From: an uncultured Clostridia bacterium
GTDB lineage: Bacteria; Bacillota; Clostridia; TANB77; CAG-508
Length of the DNA stretch: 33,917 bases
NCBI GenBank assembly: GCA_934167175.1
Contig: CAKPKF010000015.1
Coordinates: forward strand, 1-33,917
Direction: 5' to 3'
The position numbers were made by a program, and so were the translations under genes. The notes under the pieces were generated by a model, which saw only the letters and a list, made by a program, of their open reading frames with translations, was not told the origin of the DNA and made no database searches. How positions within the stretch are numbered: position 1 is the first letter of the stretch; each line of letters opens with the position of its first letter. Positions 8,701 to 18,802 of the stretch are shown one piece after another.

Positions 8701-9958
8701 TTACACACCTTCTCTAATTTTTACTTTTGCTCCTAAACTACTTAGTTTCTCGTTTAATTCCTCGTAACCTCTTAATATATATTCTATATTTTCTATTTTC
8801 GTTGTTCCTTTTGCTGTTAACGCTGCTATAACTAATGCTGCTCCACCTCTTAAATCAGTTGCTTTTACATTTGCCCCTGATAATCTTCTTACTCCCTTTA
8901 TAACAGCTATTCTGCCTTCTACTTTTATTTTTGCTCCCATTCTTATTAATTCACTTGTATATTTGTATCTATTTTCAAATATATTTTCTACTATCACAGA
9001 TGTTCCCTTAGCAACAGTTAACATACTTGCATATATTGATTGCATATCTGTTGGAAAACCTGGATATGGAGTTGTTTTTATATCTACTGCCTTTAATTTA
9101 TTAGGAGCTATTAAATATATTTCATCTTTGTTTACATGTAATTTGCAACCACATTCTTCTAATTTATGTAGTATTGGTGTTATATTTTCAGGCACTACAC
9201 CTTTTAACTTAACTTTTCCTTTAGTAGCTGCTACTGCACATAATAAAGTTCCTGCTTCTATTCTATCTGGCATTATTTTGTAACTTATATTTTTTAGTTT
9301 CTTTACCCCTTCAACAGTTATTACATTACTTCCTGCTCCTTTTATCTTTGCTCCCATTTTGTTTAAAAATTCTTGTAAATCCACTATTTCTGGTTCCATA
9401 GCTGCATTTTTTATAACTGTTTTTCCTTCCGCCAAAACTGATGATAAAATTGCATTCTCCGTTGCCCCGCACACTCGGAAAATCTAAATTCATTTCGGCT
9501 CCCAGTATTGTATCACAACTACACTCAATATGTCCAGACACTTCGGTTACATTTATTCCAAGTTTTTCGAAAGCAAATAAATGCAAATCTATTGGTCTAC
9601 TTCCTATATCACATCCTCCTGGATGCGTAAATACTACTTTTTTGCATCTTCCTAATATTGCTCCTGATAGTATTACAGAAGATCTCATTTTTCTCATTAA
9701 TTCTTCTGGTATTTCGTATTTTTTTATATTCCTTGCATCTATAGTTACTTTAGCGTTATTTTTTTTTACAATACACCCTAAGTTTTTTAAAATTTGAAAC
9801 ATAATTTTTGTGTCCTCTATTTTTGGCACGTTATATAACTTAGTTACACCTTTATTCAATATGCATGCTGCAATTATCGGTAATGACGCATTTTTAGAAC
9901 CAGAAACGTAAACTTCGCCTTCTAATTTTCTTCCTCCTTCTATTATGTAACTTTTCAT
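8701..9958 (-). CDS. murA: UDP-N-acetylglucosamine 1-carboxyvinyltransferase MurA, split by a +1 shift at CGG
   Basis: First committed step of peptidoglycan synthesis (PEP transfer to UDP-GlcNAc, cytoplasm). The N-terminal part has the catalytic SGSKNASLP (Lys22, Asn23) and the active-site cysteine in THPGGCDIGSRPIDLH (Cys116). The C-terminal part has GATEN, EPEIVDLQEFLNKMGAKI, the PYPGFPTDMQ segment, and DLRGGAALVIAAL. Frame 0 runs from ATG 9958 to codon 163 (DFPSV) and meets CGG at 9469-9467. The rest continues one base later as GGG GCA ACG, restoring the conserved VGATEN. Skipping one base gives 418 aa, exactly the family length, with no other lesion. Without the shift the product ends at 9326 after 47 unrelated residues. 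A real but recoded gene, a fresh mutation, or a sequence error are the options; I favour recoding because of the two other CGG sites. Confidence 0.9.
9464..9472 (-). other. Candidate +1 recoding site at CGG in murA
   Basis: Minus-strand sequence GTG-CGG-GGC in frame 0; skipping the C (9469) gives GTG-GGG-GCA, that is Val-Gly-Ala. The glycine produced is the invariant one of the MurA VGAT motif. Confidence 0.65.
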
Positions 9959-10102
9959 TTTTCAACCTCCTTTTATTACAATATATTATGCTTACCTATT
10001 ATTTTTTGTGTATTTTCTTAGTTTTCCAATGTCTTATTAAAAACTTTAATAAATGTTACTTAACCTTGCTATATACGCAATTTTTTTAATTTTTTCTATA
10101 TA

Positions 10103-10145
10103 AAAAACTACCTTAACTATTGATTTTATAGTTAAGGTAGTTTTT
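10103..10145. terminator. Intrinsic terminator after topB
   Basis: Perfect 18-bp stem (10103-10120 with 10128-10145) and a 7-base loop, with A-run on the left and T-run on the right, so it works on either strand. It closes the HD-domain/topB transcript before murA. Confidence 0.88.
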
Positions 10146-10152
10146 GTCTTTT

Positions 10153-12084
10153 TTACATTTTTACAACTAATTTATCTATTTTAGAATTTATATAATTTTC
10201 TAATTTTGACATAAACTCATTTGAATTAATTTCTTTTTTTGCTACCATGTCTAATCCTTTTTCCCAGCTAGCTGTCAACCTTGGATTTAGCATATCTGGC
10301 ATTGAATTATATACAACATCAAATATATTTTCTCCGAACTCTGTCGGTGTTATTATTTGTGTTTTTGGATTTATATTTATATATTTTATTCTTTCTAATT
10401 TTTTCATTATCTCCGCTCTTGTTGCACTTGTTCCTATTCCAGCCCCTTTTATTTGTTCTCTTAATTCCTCATCCTCTATTAATTTTCCGGCATTTTCCAT
10501 TGCAAGAATAATAGAGCCAGAATTATATCTATTAGGCGGATTAGTTTCCGAATCTTTTGTTTCAAAATTTTTAATTTCTATTTTTTGTCCTTTTTTTAGT
10601 GTTTTCAAAATTTCTAAATTATTATCTTCTTCACTTTCTTGCTTATTATCTTTTTCTTTTGAAACCGTTTTATTTTTTAGTATCTCTTGAAATCCTCTCT
10701 TCATGCACACTTTCCCACTAGTATAAAATAATTCATTTTCTATTTGCACTTCCACTTGTATTTTATTAAATTCGGCTGGCGGATAAAATATAGATAAAAA
10801 TCTTTTTACAATTAATATATATATTTGTTTATGTAATTCTGGAAGTTTATCATAGTTCTCATATCCCTGCCCTGTTGGTATTATTGCATAATGATCTGTT
10901 ATTTTACTATCATTTACATATTTAGTTTTAATTAGATTAGTAGAATATTTTTCTTCTACCATTTTTTTTATATAACCTTGTATTTCTTGATCTTTAAACC
11001 CTTTTGCTATTCCATTTAAATTTTTAGATATCTCTTTTGCTACAGCTGTTGATAATACTCTTGCATCAGTTCTTGGATACGTTACTAATTTTTTTTCATA
11101 TAGGTTTTGAATTATATCTAATGTTTCATCTGGTTTTATTTTAAATCTTTTTGTACATTCGTTCTGTATTTCTGCTAAATTAAATAATAATGGTGGATTT
11201 TCTTTTTGCTTTGTTTTTTTTACTTGTTTTATTACCGCTTCTTTATCTTTTAAATACATTATAAAATTTTTAGCATCTTCTATTTTTTTAAATCCTGAAT
11301 CATTATATAATTTATTAGATTCGTACATAATTGACTTTTCATTTACCTTCCATTCTGCCTTAAATGAACTATTATCTTCCCCAAATTCTCCAATGATTTT
11401 ATAATACTTGGTTTTTACGAAATTTCTTATTTCTCTTTCCCTTATAACAATCATTCCCAATACACAAGTCATAACTCTACCAACCGAAATAACAACTCTA
11501 TCTTGATTTAATTCTTTCGCAAGTCTTCTACCAAAAATTATAGATAATAACCTTGAAAAATTTATACCTATCAAATAATCTTCTTTTGCTCTTAAATATG
11601 CTGAGTCTGCTAAGCTATCATATTCTTCTAAGTCTTTTGCCTCTTTTATCCCTCTTAATATTTCCTCTTCTGTTTGTGAATCAATCCATACTCTTTTTTT
11701 ATTTTTTCCTTTTATCCCTATCATTTGGTCAACTAATCTATATATGTATTCTCCTTCTCTCCCAGAGTCGGTACTAACATATATTGTATCTACATCATCT
11801 CGTAAAACAATACTCTTTATAGTATTAAATTGTTTTTCTACAGCTGGTATTACTTCATATTTATACTCTTTCGGCAAAAAAGGAAGTGTTTCTAACTTCC
11901 AATATTTTAATTTTTCATCATATTTTTCTGGATAAGACATAGTAACTAAATGACCTACACACCATGTTATTATCCAGTTATCTGACTCTAAATATCCATC
12001 TTTTCTGTTTGCCTTAATCTTCATAGCAGTAGCAAATTGCATTGCAACTGAAGGTTTTTCTGTAATAAGTACATTCTTAGACAT
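10153..12084 (-). CDS. topB: DNA topoisomerase III (type IA)
   Basis: Type IA topoisomerase that decatenates and relaxes negatively supercoiled DNA. The Toprim domain opens with VLITEKPSVA and carries STDSGREGEYIYR (about residues 104-116). The catalytic tyrosine is Tyr336 in LVTYPRTDARVLS. Later family segments include TDHYAIIPTG, PPNRYNSGSIILAMENAG and GIGTSATRAEIMKKL. It ends at 643 aa without C-terminal zinc fingers, slightly shorter than the Bacillus protein. ATG follows AAAGGAAG. It lies 27 bases downstream of the HD-domain gene and no transfer genes are near, so this is more likely a chromosomal topB than an element-borne one. Confidence 0.93.
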   Translation of the reverse strand: MSKNVLITEKPSVAMQFATAMKIKANRKDGYLESDNWIITWCVGHLVTMSYPEKYDEKLKYWKLETLPFLPKEYKYEVIPAVEKQFNTIKSIVLRDDVDTIYVSTDSGREGEYIYRLVDQMIGIKGKNKKRVWIDSQTEEEILRGIKEAKDLEEYDSLADSAYLRAKEDYLIGINFSRLLSIIFGRRLAKELNQDRVVISVGRVMTCVLGMIVIREREIRNFVKTKYYKIIGEFGEDNSSFKAEWKVNEKSIMYESNKLYNDSGFKKIEDAKNFIMYLKDKEAVIKQVKKTKQKENPPLLFNLAEIQNECTKRFKIKPDETLDIIQNLYEKKLVTYPRTDARVLSTAVAKEISKNLNGIAKGFKDQEIQGYIKKMVEEKYSTNLIKTKYVNDSKITDHYAIIPTGQGYENYDKLPELHKQIYILIVKRFLSIFYPPAEFNKIQVEVQIENELFYTSGKVCMKRGFQEILKNKTVSKEKDNKQESEEDNNLEILKTLKKGQKIEIKNFETKDSETNPPNRYNSGSIILAMENAGKLIEDEELREQIKGAGIGTSATRAEIMKKLERIKYININPKTQIITPTEFGENIFDVVYNSMPDMLNPRLTASWEKGLDMVAKKEINSNEFMSKLENYINSKIDKLVVKM

Positions 12085-12111
12085 ATTTATCTTCCTTTAC
12101 TTTTTTGTAAA

Positions 12112-12906
12112 TTATATTGCAATAATATTATTTGAAGCTAATCTCTCATCTATGTATTGATTTGCTAAATTTTTTATCATTTTCATATTTTCCCTTGTAT
12201 CTTCTAATTTGTACTCTACTCTATCTACTGTTTTATTTATATAGTCACTATTTTTTATTATTTGTAGACTAGTTTTATAATTCACATCAAATACAAATGA
12301 AATATGATTAACTATATTATCTATTGGTGTTTTTATCGCTGAATATGGGATCGTTTTATGTTCTAAAAAACCTTCTACTATATCTTCGCTTATTTTTTGT
12401 TTACTAACATCACTACAGTTAAATAATATATCATAATCTACTACAGTTTGCGAATAAAAAATATCTGTTTTGTCTGCATCTCTTATTATCTTTGAATGTG
12501 TTATTATGTTTTTGTCTGTTATACTTTCATCTATTTTATATTTGTTATGGTTTAAGATTGCTATTTTTATAATTTCATCATATTTACTTGTACTTAAAAA
12601 TCTTCTTATTAGTCCATCTTCAAATAAAACTTCTACTCCTTTATCAGCATGGTCTATGCTTATAGCATCATCATAAGTATTATATAATTTTACTTGTTCA
12701 AATCTTCCTATATCATGTAATAAGCCAATAAGTTCTGCTAATTCAATATTCTCTTCATCTAACTTTAAACCTTCTGCAATCTTTCTACTTATATTTGCAA
12801 CTCTATAAGTATGTTGTAATTTATATTTTATCTTTTGTTGACTTAGATCATATTCTTTTACATATTCTTCAAAAACTTCTTTTGCTTTTGATATATCTAT
12901 AAACAT
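12112..12906 (-). CDS. HD-domain metal-dependent phosphohydrolase
   Basis: A 264-residue soluble protein with an HD domain: His32, then the HD doublet (His64-Asp65) in LIGLLHDIGRFEQ, later histidines in ISIDHADKG and ILNHNKYK, and Asp in IIRDADKTD. These are the expected metal ligands. Family members hydrolyse nucleotide or related phosphate esters; the substrate here cannot be told from sequence. The start ATG has a modest GAGGGG site ten bases upstream. It is the first gene of a two-gene unit with topB and has a strong promoter at 12931-12959. Confidence 0.85.
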   Translation of the reverse strand: MFIDISKAKEVFEEYVKEYDLSQQKIKYKLQHTYRVANISRKIAEGLKLDEENIELAELIGLLHDIGRFEQVKLYNTYDDAISIDHADKGVEVLFEDGLIRRFLSTSKYDEIIKIAILNHNKYKIDESITDKNIITHSKIIRDADKTDIFYSQTVVDYDILFNCSDVSKQKISEDIVEGFLEHKTIPYSAIKTPIDNIVNHISFVFDVNYKTSLQIIKNSDYINKTVDRVEYKLEDTRENMKMIKNLANQYIDERLASNNIIAI

Positions 12907-12930
12907 TAACTCTCAACCCCTCACTATTCC

Positions 12931-12959
12931 ATTATACTATATTTTGTCATTTCTTGCAA
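12931..12959 (-). promoter_or_regulatory. Sigma-A promoter for the HD-domain gene and topB
   Basis: Minus strand TTGCAA (12959-12954), 17-base spacer, perfect TATAAT (12936-12931), 25 bases before the start codon. Confidence 0.72.
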
Positions 12960-12993
12960 ATTTTATTGTTTTGTTACTACAATATATCTACAC

Positions 12994-13034
12994 AAAAAAA
13001 CTTAGTAAGTTAAACTTCTTACTAAGTTTTTTAT
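12994..13034. terminator. Intrinsic terminator after the M23 peptidase gene
   Basis: Arms CTTAGTAAG (13001-13009) and CTTACTAAG (13018-13026) with an 8-base loop, extended by a flanking A-run (left) and T-run (right) that pair. It ends the M23 transcript three bases after its stop and could serve both strands. Confidence 0.85.
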
Positions 13035-13036
13035 TC

Positions 13037-14140
13037 TTATAAATATTTTTCTGGGTTTGTTGGTGTTCCATTTATTCTTATTTCTAAGTGTAAATGTGGT
13101 CCTGTTGAATTTCCTGTTGAGCCAACTGCTGCTATTGTTTGACCTGCTGAAACACTTTTTCCTGCTGAAACATATAATTTGCTACAATGTGCATACCATG
13201 TTTCAACTCCATTTCCATGTGATACAATTACTAGATTTCCATAAGAACCTTTTCTTCCAGCAAATGTTACTGTTCCTGAGTTGCAACTTGCTATTGCGGT
13301 TCCAGCTGAAGCAGAAATGTCTAATCCAGTGTGTGCTCCTGATCTTATTTTGCTAATATTTCCAAATCTTGATGTAATCTTTCCTGATATTGGTCTTACC
13401 GCTATTATTTTTCCACTTGCTTTTCTTTCAACAGCTACGTTTTTACTACCTCTGGCTGTTACTGCAGATGAACTACTTACTTTTCTAGCTGATGCTATTG
13501 CTATTGCTTTTTGTTGTTCCTTTTCTTTTGCTTCTTCTTCCGCTTTAGCTTTTGCTTCCTCTTCTTGTTTAACTTTAACTTGTTCATCTAAGTTGGTTTG
13601 TAAATTTGTTTTTGCAGTAGCTACCTCTGTAGAATTAATAGACTTTATATCATCTACATAATTTACTACCACAGCTATGTCTAATTTCAAATCATTGCTG
13701 TACTGTTCTTTTATTTCATTTACTACTTTATCTGCTTCTTCTTGTGTATTTACATATTCTCTATTTTGACCATTTAGAGTAATTGCATATACTTGATATG
13801 TCGCTTTTGAAGCTTCTTGTAAAGATAGTAATATCTTTTCTTCATCCGTATTTTTTACATTTGCGAATTTAAATTCATACTCTGGTTCAGCTTCTAATTC
13901 TACGAACACAACATTAGATTCTGTTGGTTCTAGAATTTTTTCTTTTACCATTTTGTTAAACTCTTCTTTATTTTTTACATAACCCATTTCGTTGCCTGAA
14001 ACTGTTACCTTATATACTGGTCTATATTTTATTAAGATTATCGCCATAATAATTACTAGAGCTAAAATTGCTATTCGAGTAACTCTAAAAAATTCTTTTG
14101 TGTAATATTTTGTCTTCCTGCTTAAAATAAAAATACACAC
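13037..14140 (-). CDS. Membrane-anchored M23 family peptidase (LytM-type)
   Basis: Cell-wall endopeptidase with an N-terminal membrane helix (about residues 19-37) and an extracytoplasmic stretch of about 130 residues. An alanine/glutamate/lysine-rich coiled coil follows (about 185-215), then a C-terminal M23 domain. The domain has SGKITSRFG, the zinc ligands in HTGLDIS, and STGNSTGPHLHLEI (HxH), so it looks catalytically complete. The start is uncertain. The first in-frame GTG (14140) overlaps the AAGGAG site itself, and no ATG occurs before the membrane helix. An ATT codon at 14134 lies five bases after AGGAG and could be the initiator. Monocistronic between its promoter (14171-14199) and terminator. 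Confidence 0.88.
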   Translation of the reverse strand: MCIFILSRKTKYYTKEFFRVTRIAILALVIIMAIILIKYRPVYKVTVSGNEMGYVKNKEEFNKMVKEKILEPTESNVVFVELEAEPEYEFKFANVKNTDEEKILLSLQEASKATYQVYAITLNGQNREYVNTQEEADKVVNEIKEQYSNDLKLDIAVVVNYVDDIKSINSTEVATAKTNLQTNLDEQVKVKQEEEAKAKAEEEAKEKEQQKAIAIASARKVSSSSAVTARGSKNVAVERKASGKIIAVRPISGKITSRFGNISKIRSGAHTGLDISASAGTAIASCNSGTVTFAGRKGSYGNLVIVSHGNGVETWYAHCSKLYVSAGKSVSAGQTIAAVGSTGNSTGPHLHLEIRINGTPTNPEKYL

Positions 14141-14170
14141 TCCTTTTCTTTTTTTTTGCGACTAAACAAT

Positions 14171-14199
14171 ATTATACTATATATTCTAAACAGTTTCAA
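14171..14199 (-). promoter_or_regulatory. Sigma-A promoter for the M23 peptidase gene
   Basis: Minus strand TTGAAA (14199-14194), 17-base spacer, perfect TATAAT (14176-14171), about 30 bases before the start region. The remaining bases to 14371 hold no gene or structure I can support. Confidence 0.75.
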
Positions 14200-14371
14200 T
14201 TATCGTATACTCAAAATTAAACAATTCTATTATTTTTTTACTTTTCTTTCCCTTTTTATTCTAATTTATCATATGTTTTCCTTTCATATAATTCTTTTTT
14301 CTTCATTTTACTCTTTTTTCTGATTAACTTCGACATAATTTGATATTATTTATATACTGTATCTATTAATA

Positions 14372-17026
<2,655 letters not shown>

Positions 17027-17149
17027 AAAAACACCTTCCTTTGTATAATTTATAGTTTATATATATGATTTATCTGGTATAAATATGCTTTAGAAAAGCT
17101 TAAAAGAATTCTTTAAAAATTTTATTTAATTTTCTAATATGAAAAAAAG

Positions 17150-17213
17150 CAAAAAGAAAAGCTATACTTACCCGTATAGCAAACACTGTACCTATTTTAT
17201 TTTTTTTAATAAA
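17150..17213. repeat. Direct repeat copy 1 with terminator hairpin (3' end of unit A)
   Basis: About 64 bases nearly identical to 17680-17743. It contains the hairpin GCTATAC/GTATAGC (17161-17180), whose minus-strand 3' side runs into TTTTCTTTTTG, a terminator. It also holds CTGTACC (17186-17192), which is inverted relative to GGTACAG at 17577-17583 upstream of the gene. Confidence 0.85.
17151..17180 (-). terminator. Terminator of small-gene unit A
   Basis: Seven-bp GC-containing stem (17161-17167 with 17174-17180), loop of six, followed on the minus strand by a U-rich tract. It lies about 40 bases after the stop of the 112-aa gene. Confidence 0.7.
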
Positions 17214-17222
17214 TAAAAAATA

Positions 17223-17561
17223 TTATTCTGGAAAAATCTTTCCTATTTTTATCTCTTTTGAAGGTCTAAGATCTATTGTTGTTTCTGCTCCATCCTCTTC
17301 TATTAGAGTAATACTTTTTCTTTCTTTTAATATAACTATTGTTTTATTTCCCCAACTTGGGATTGTTGCAATAAGTATTCCTTTTATTGGTGGATTATTT
17401 TCTTTTTTATTATATAGAGATTTTTTTAGTTCATCTATATAATCATTCTTTAATATAACTTCATAATTTAAAAAATTTTTATTGACTTTTAATTCAATGA
17501 ATTTTAATTTCTCAAATTTTTCATTATTGTCTAATTTTTCGACTGTTTCTAGAGATAACAT
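17223..17561 (-). CDS. Small protein of unknown function, paralog A (112 aa)
   Basis: I do not recognise this family. It is a 112-residue, charged, probably beta-rich cytoplasmic protein with no signal peptide or membrane helix. It aligns without gaps over most of its length with the gene at 17758-18096. Shared positions include MLS at the start, YIDE-KKSL-NK in the middle, NP, KG, IP-W, KER-SI and G-E--I-L near the end. Start ATG follows AAGGAG at six bases. It has its own consensus promoter (17605-17633) and terminator (17151-17180), so it is a self-contained unit. No neighbour gives a hint of function. Confidence 0.8.
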   Translation of the reverse strand: MLSLETVEKLDNNEKFEKLKFIELKVNKNFLNYEVILKNDYIDELKKSLYNKKENNPPIKGILIATIPSWGNKTIVILKERKSITLIEEDGAETTIDLRPSKEIKIGKIFPE

Positions 17562-17576
17562 TTTTTCTCCTTATGT

Positions 17577-17583
17577 GGTACAG
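17577..17583. other. GGTACAG element upstream of unit A (inverted to CTGTACC at 17186)
   Basis: In the transcript this reads CUGUACC in the 5' leader, four bases before UAAGGAG. The 3' untranslated region carries GGUACAG. The two ends can pair over eight bases. The same arrangement is seen in unit B (18112-18118 and 17717-17723). Confidence 0.6.
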
Positions 17584-17604
17584 TTAAAATATTTTATTCA
17601 TATA

Positions 17605-17633
17605 TTTATAACATAAAACTTTGTTTTTGTCAA
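17605..17633 (-). promoter_or_regulatory. Sigma-A promoter of unit A
   Basis: Minus strand perfect TTGACA (17633-17628), 17-base spacer, TATAAA (17610-17605), 43 bases before the start codon. The -35 sits in a stretch (ATGTTGACAAAAA) repeated in unit B. Confidence 0.8.
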
Positions 17634-17679
17634 CATAAAATTTTATTTAAATTAATTTTGTAAACTTTATTTTGAAAAA

Positions 17680-17743
17680 CAAAAAGAAAAGCTATACTTA
17701 CCCGTATAGCAAAACACTGTACCTATTTTATTTTTTTAATAAA
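17680..17743. repeat. Direct repeat copy 2 with terminator hairpin (3' end of unit B)
   Basis: Near-identical to 17150-17213. The same GCTATAC/GTATAGC hairpin is at 17691-17710 and CTGTACC at 17717-17723. The non-coding ends are more alike than the coding sequences between them. Confidence 0.85.
17681..17710 (-). terminator. Terminator of small-gene unit B
   Basis: Seven-bp stem (17691-17697 with 17704-17710), loop of six, followed on the minus strand by TTTTCTTTTTG. Same structure as in unit A. Confidence 0.7.
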
Positions 17744-17757
17744 AAAACAACTTAAAA

Positions 17758-18096
17758 TTAATCTAGATATATTCCTAAGCCAAACTCTTCTTTGCCCTTT
17801 AAATTTATACTTCTTTCTGTTCCATTAGACTCGAATATTATAATAGAATTTCTTTCTTTTTTTATTACTAATGAGAAATCATCCCATTCAGGAATTGTAA
17901 TTTGTAAAAATCCTTTTTTTACTATTGGATTTAAATCTCCTTTGTTGCATAAACTTTTTTTTCTTTCATCAATGTAAGTAGTTTTAACTATAATGTCACA
18001 TCTGAAAAGACCTTCTAATGACTTTATTTCTAAAAATTCTACTCTTCTATTTTTGTTTTTTTCGTTTATTGCCTTTACTTCTTCTTGTGATAGCAT
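17758..18096 (-). CDS. Small protein of unknown function, paralog B (112 aa)
   Basis: Paralog of the preceding small protein and of identical length once the start is set at ATG 18096, seven bases after AAGGAG. The longer frame to 18126 would run through the ribosome binding site and the GGTACAG element, so I reject it. It shows the same conserved skeleton (YIDE-KKSLCNK, NP, KKG, TIP-W, KKERNSI, NGTERSINL) but the sequences have diverged considerably. That implies an old duplication or separate arrival of two family members. Function unknown. Confidence 0.8.
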   Translation of the reverse strand: MLSQEEVKAINEKNKNRRVEFLEIKSLEGLFRCDIIVKTTYIDERKKSLCNKGDLNPIVKKGFLQITIPEWDDFSLVIKKERNSIIIFESNGTERSINLKGKEEFGLGIYLD

Positions 18097-18111
18097 TTTT
18101 TTCTCCTTAGC

Positions 18112-18118
18112 GGTACAG
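18112..18118. other. GGTACAG element upstream of unit B (inverted to CTGTACC at 17717)
   Basis: As in unit A, the leader RNA carries CUGUACC just before the ribosome binding site and the 3' untranslated region carries the complement. Confidence 0.6.
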
Positions 18119-18138
18119 TTAAACAATTTATATTTTAT

Positions 18139-18167
18139 ATTTTATAATATTTTTATCTTTTTGTCAA
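18139..18167 (-). promoter_or_regulatory. Sigma-A promoter of unit B
   Basis: Minus strand perfect TTGACA (18167-18162), 17-base spacer, TAAAAT (18144-18139); an overlapping TATAAA has 15-base spacing. It shares the ATGTTGACAAAAA stretch with unit A. Confidence 0.72.
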
Positions 18168-18260
18168 CATAATCACATAACTGTTTTAATTGTATAACAC
18201 TCTTCTACTATATATTTATAATTTTTATTTGTTTTTCTAAAATTACATATTCTATATTTC

Positions 18261-18722
18261 TTAATATATAATTCCATTATTTTTTTCATATTCATCAAAT
18301 ATTTTTTTACATTCATTCCTATCTATTTGTATCATTTTTAATAATTCTTTTTTTTCGCCTTTTAAATATTCATATATTATATCATCTCTAAATCCAATTT
18401 TTCCTGCATCATCTTTTGTGCAACCATAATATACTTCTTTTATATTTGCCCATATTATCGCAGATAAACACATTGGACATGGTTCACATGATGTATATAA
18501 TATTAAATCTTCTAAATCATATGTTTTCAATTTTTGAGATGCCATTCTTATTGCTTGTATTTCTGCATGAGCTGTTGGATCATTTGTTTTTATTACTTGA
18601 TTATTAGCTTGTGCTATTATTTCTCCATTTTTATTTACTATAACAGCACCAAATGGACCACCTTCTCCATTTTTGCTTCCTTTATGGCTAAAATCTTTTG
18701 CTATTTTCATATATTTATCCAT
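18261..18722 (-). CDS. guaD: Guanine deaminase-like nucleoside/base deaminase
   Basis: Zinc-dependent cytidine/deoxycytidylate deaminase fold, 153 aa. It has GGPFGAVIVNKNGEIIA, the catalytic TAHAEIQAIRMA (HAE), and TSCEPCPMCLSAIIWA (PCxxC). The NDPTAHAE segment, the FRDDIIYEYL region and the overall length match the small bacterial guanine deaminase of the GuaD type (guanine to xanthine, purine salvage). The tRNA adenosine deaminase TadA is a related alternative, but TadA usually lacks the NDPTAHAE and C-terminal pattern. ATG follows AAGGAG. It stands between the small-gene pair and the hydrogenase genes without clear operon partners. Confidence 0.8.
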   Translation of the reverse strand: MDKYMKIAKDFSHKGSKNGEGGPFGAVIVNKNGEIIAQANNQVIKTNDPTAHAEIQAIRMASQKLKTYDLEDLILYTSCEPCPMCLSAIIWANIKEVYYGCTKDDAGKIGFRDDIIYEYLKGEKKELLKMIQIDRNECKKIFDEYEKNNGIIY

Positions 18723-18802
18723 CTTTTTTCTCCTTTTTAGTATAAAGTAAGTTGAAAAAGAATTACTAATTTAACATTTTTAATCCCTTTTCAACTGTTT
18801 TT

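Noticed and set aside
9464..9472. Explaining the three breaks as random sequencing errors or pseudogenes
   Set aside because: Random errors would not choose CGG three times out of three when CGG is otherwise absent, nor always in the +1 direction. The downstream halves show no decay. I keep the explanation open only as a systematic artefact (an extra C before GG), which read mapping could test.
9464..9475. P-site slippage of the prfB type at the CGG sites
   Set aside because: The codons before CGG (GTG, AAT, GCT) differ and would re-pair poorly after a +1 slip. There is no shared Shine-Dalgarno-like element or stop codon at the sites.
17161..17180. Possible riboswitch or T-box around the repeated GCTATAC hairpins
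   Set aside because: The hairpins are downstream of the genes, short, followed by U-rich tracts on the minus strand, and lack any conserved riboswitch core; terminators explain them.
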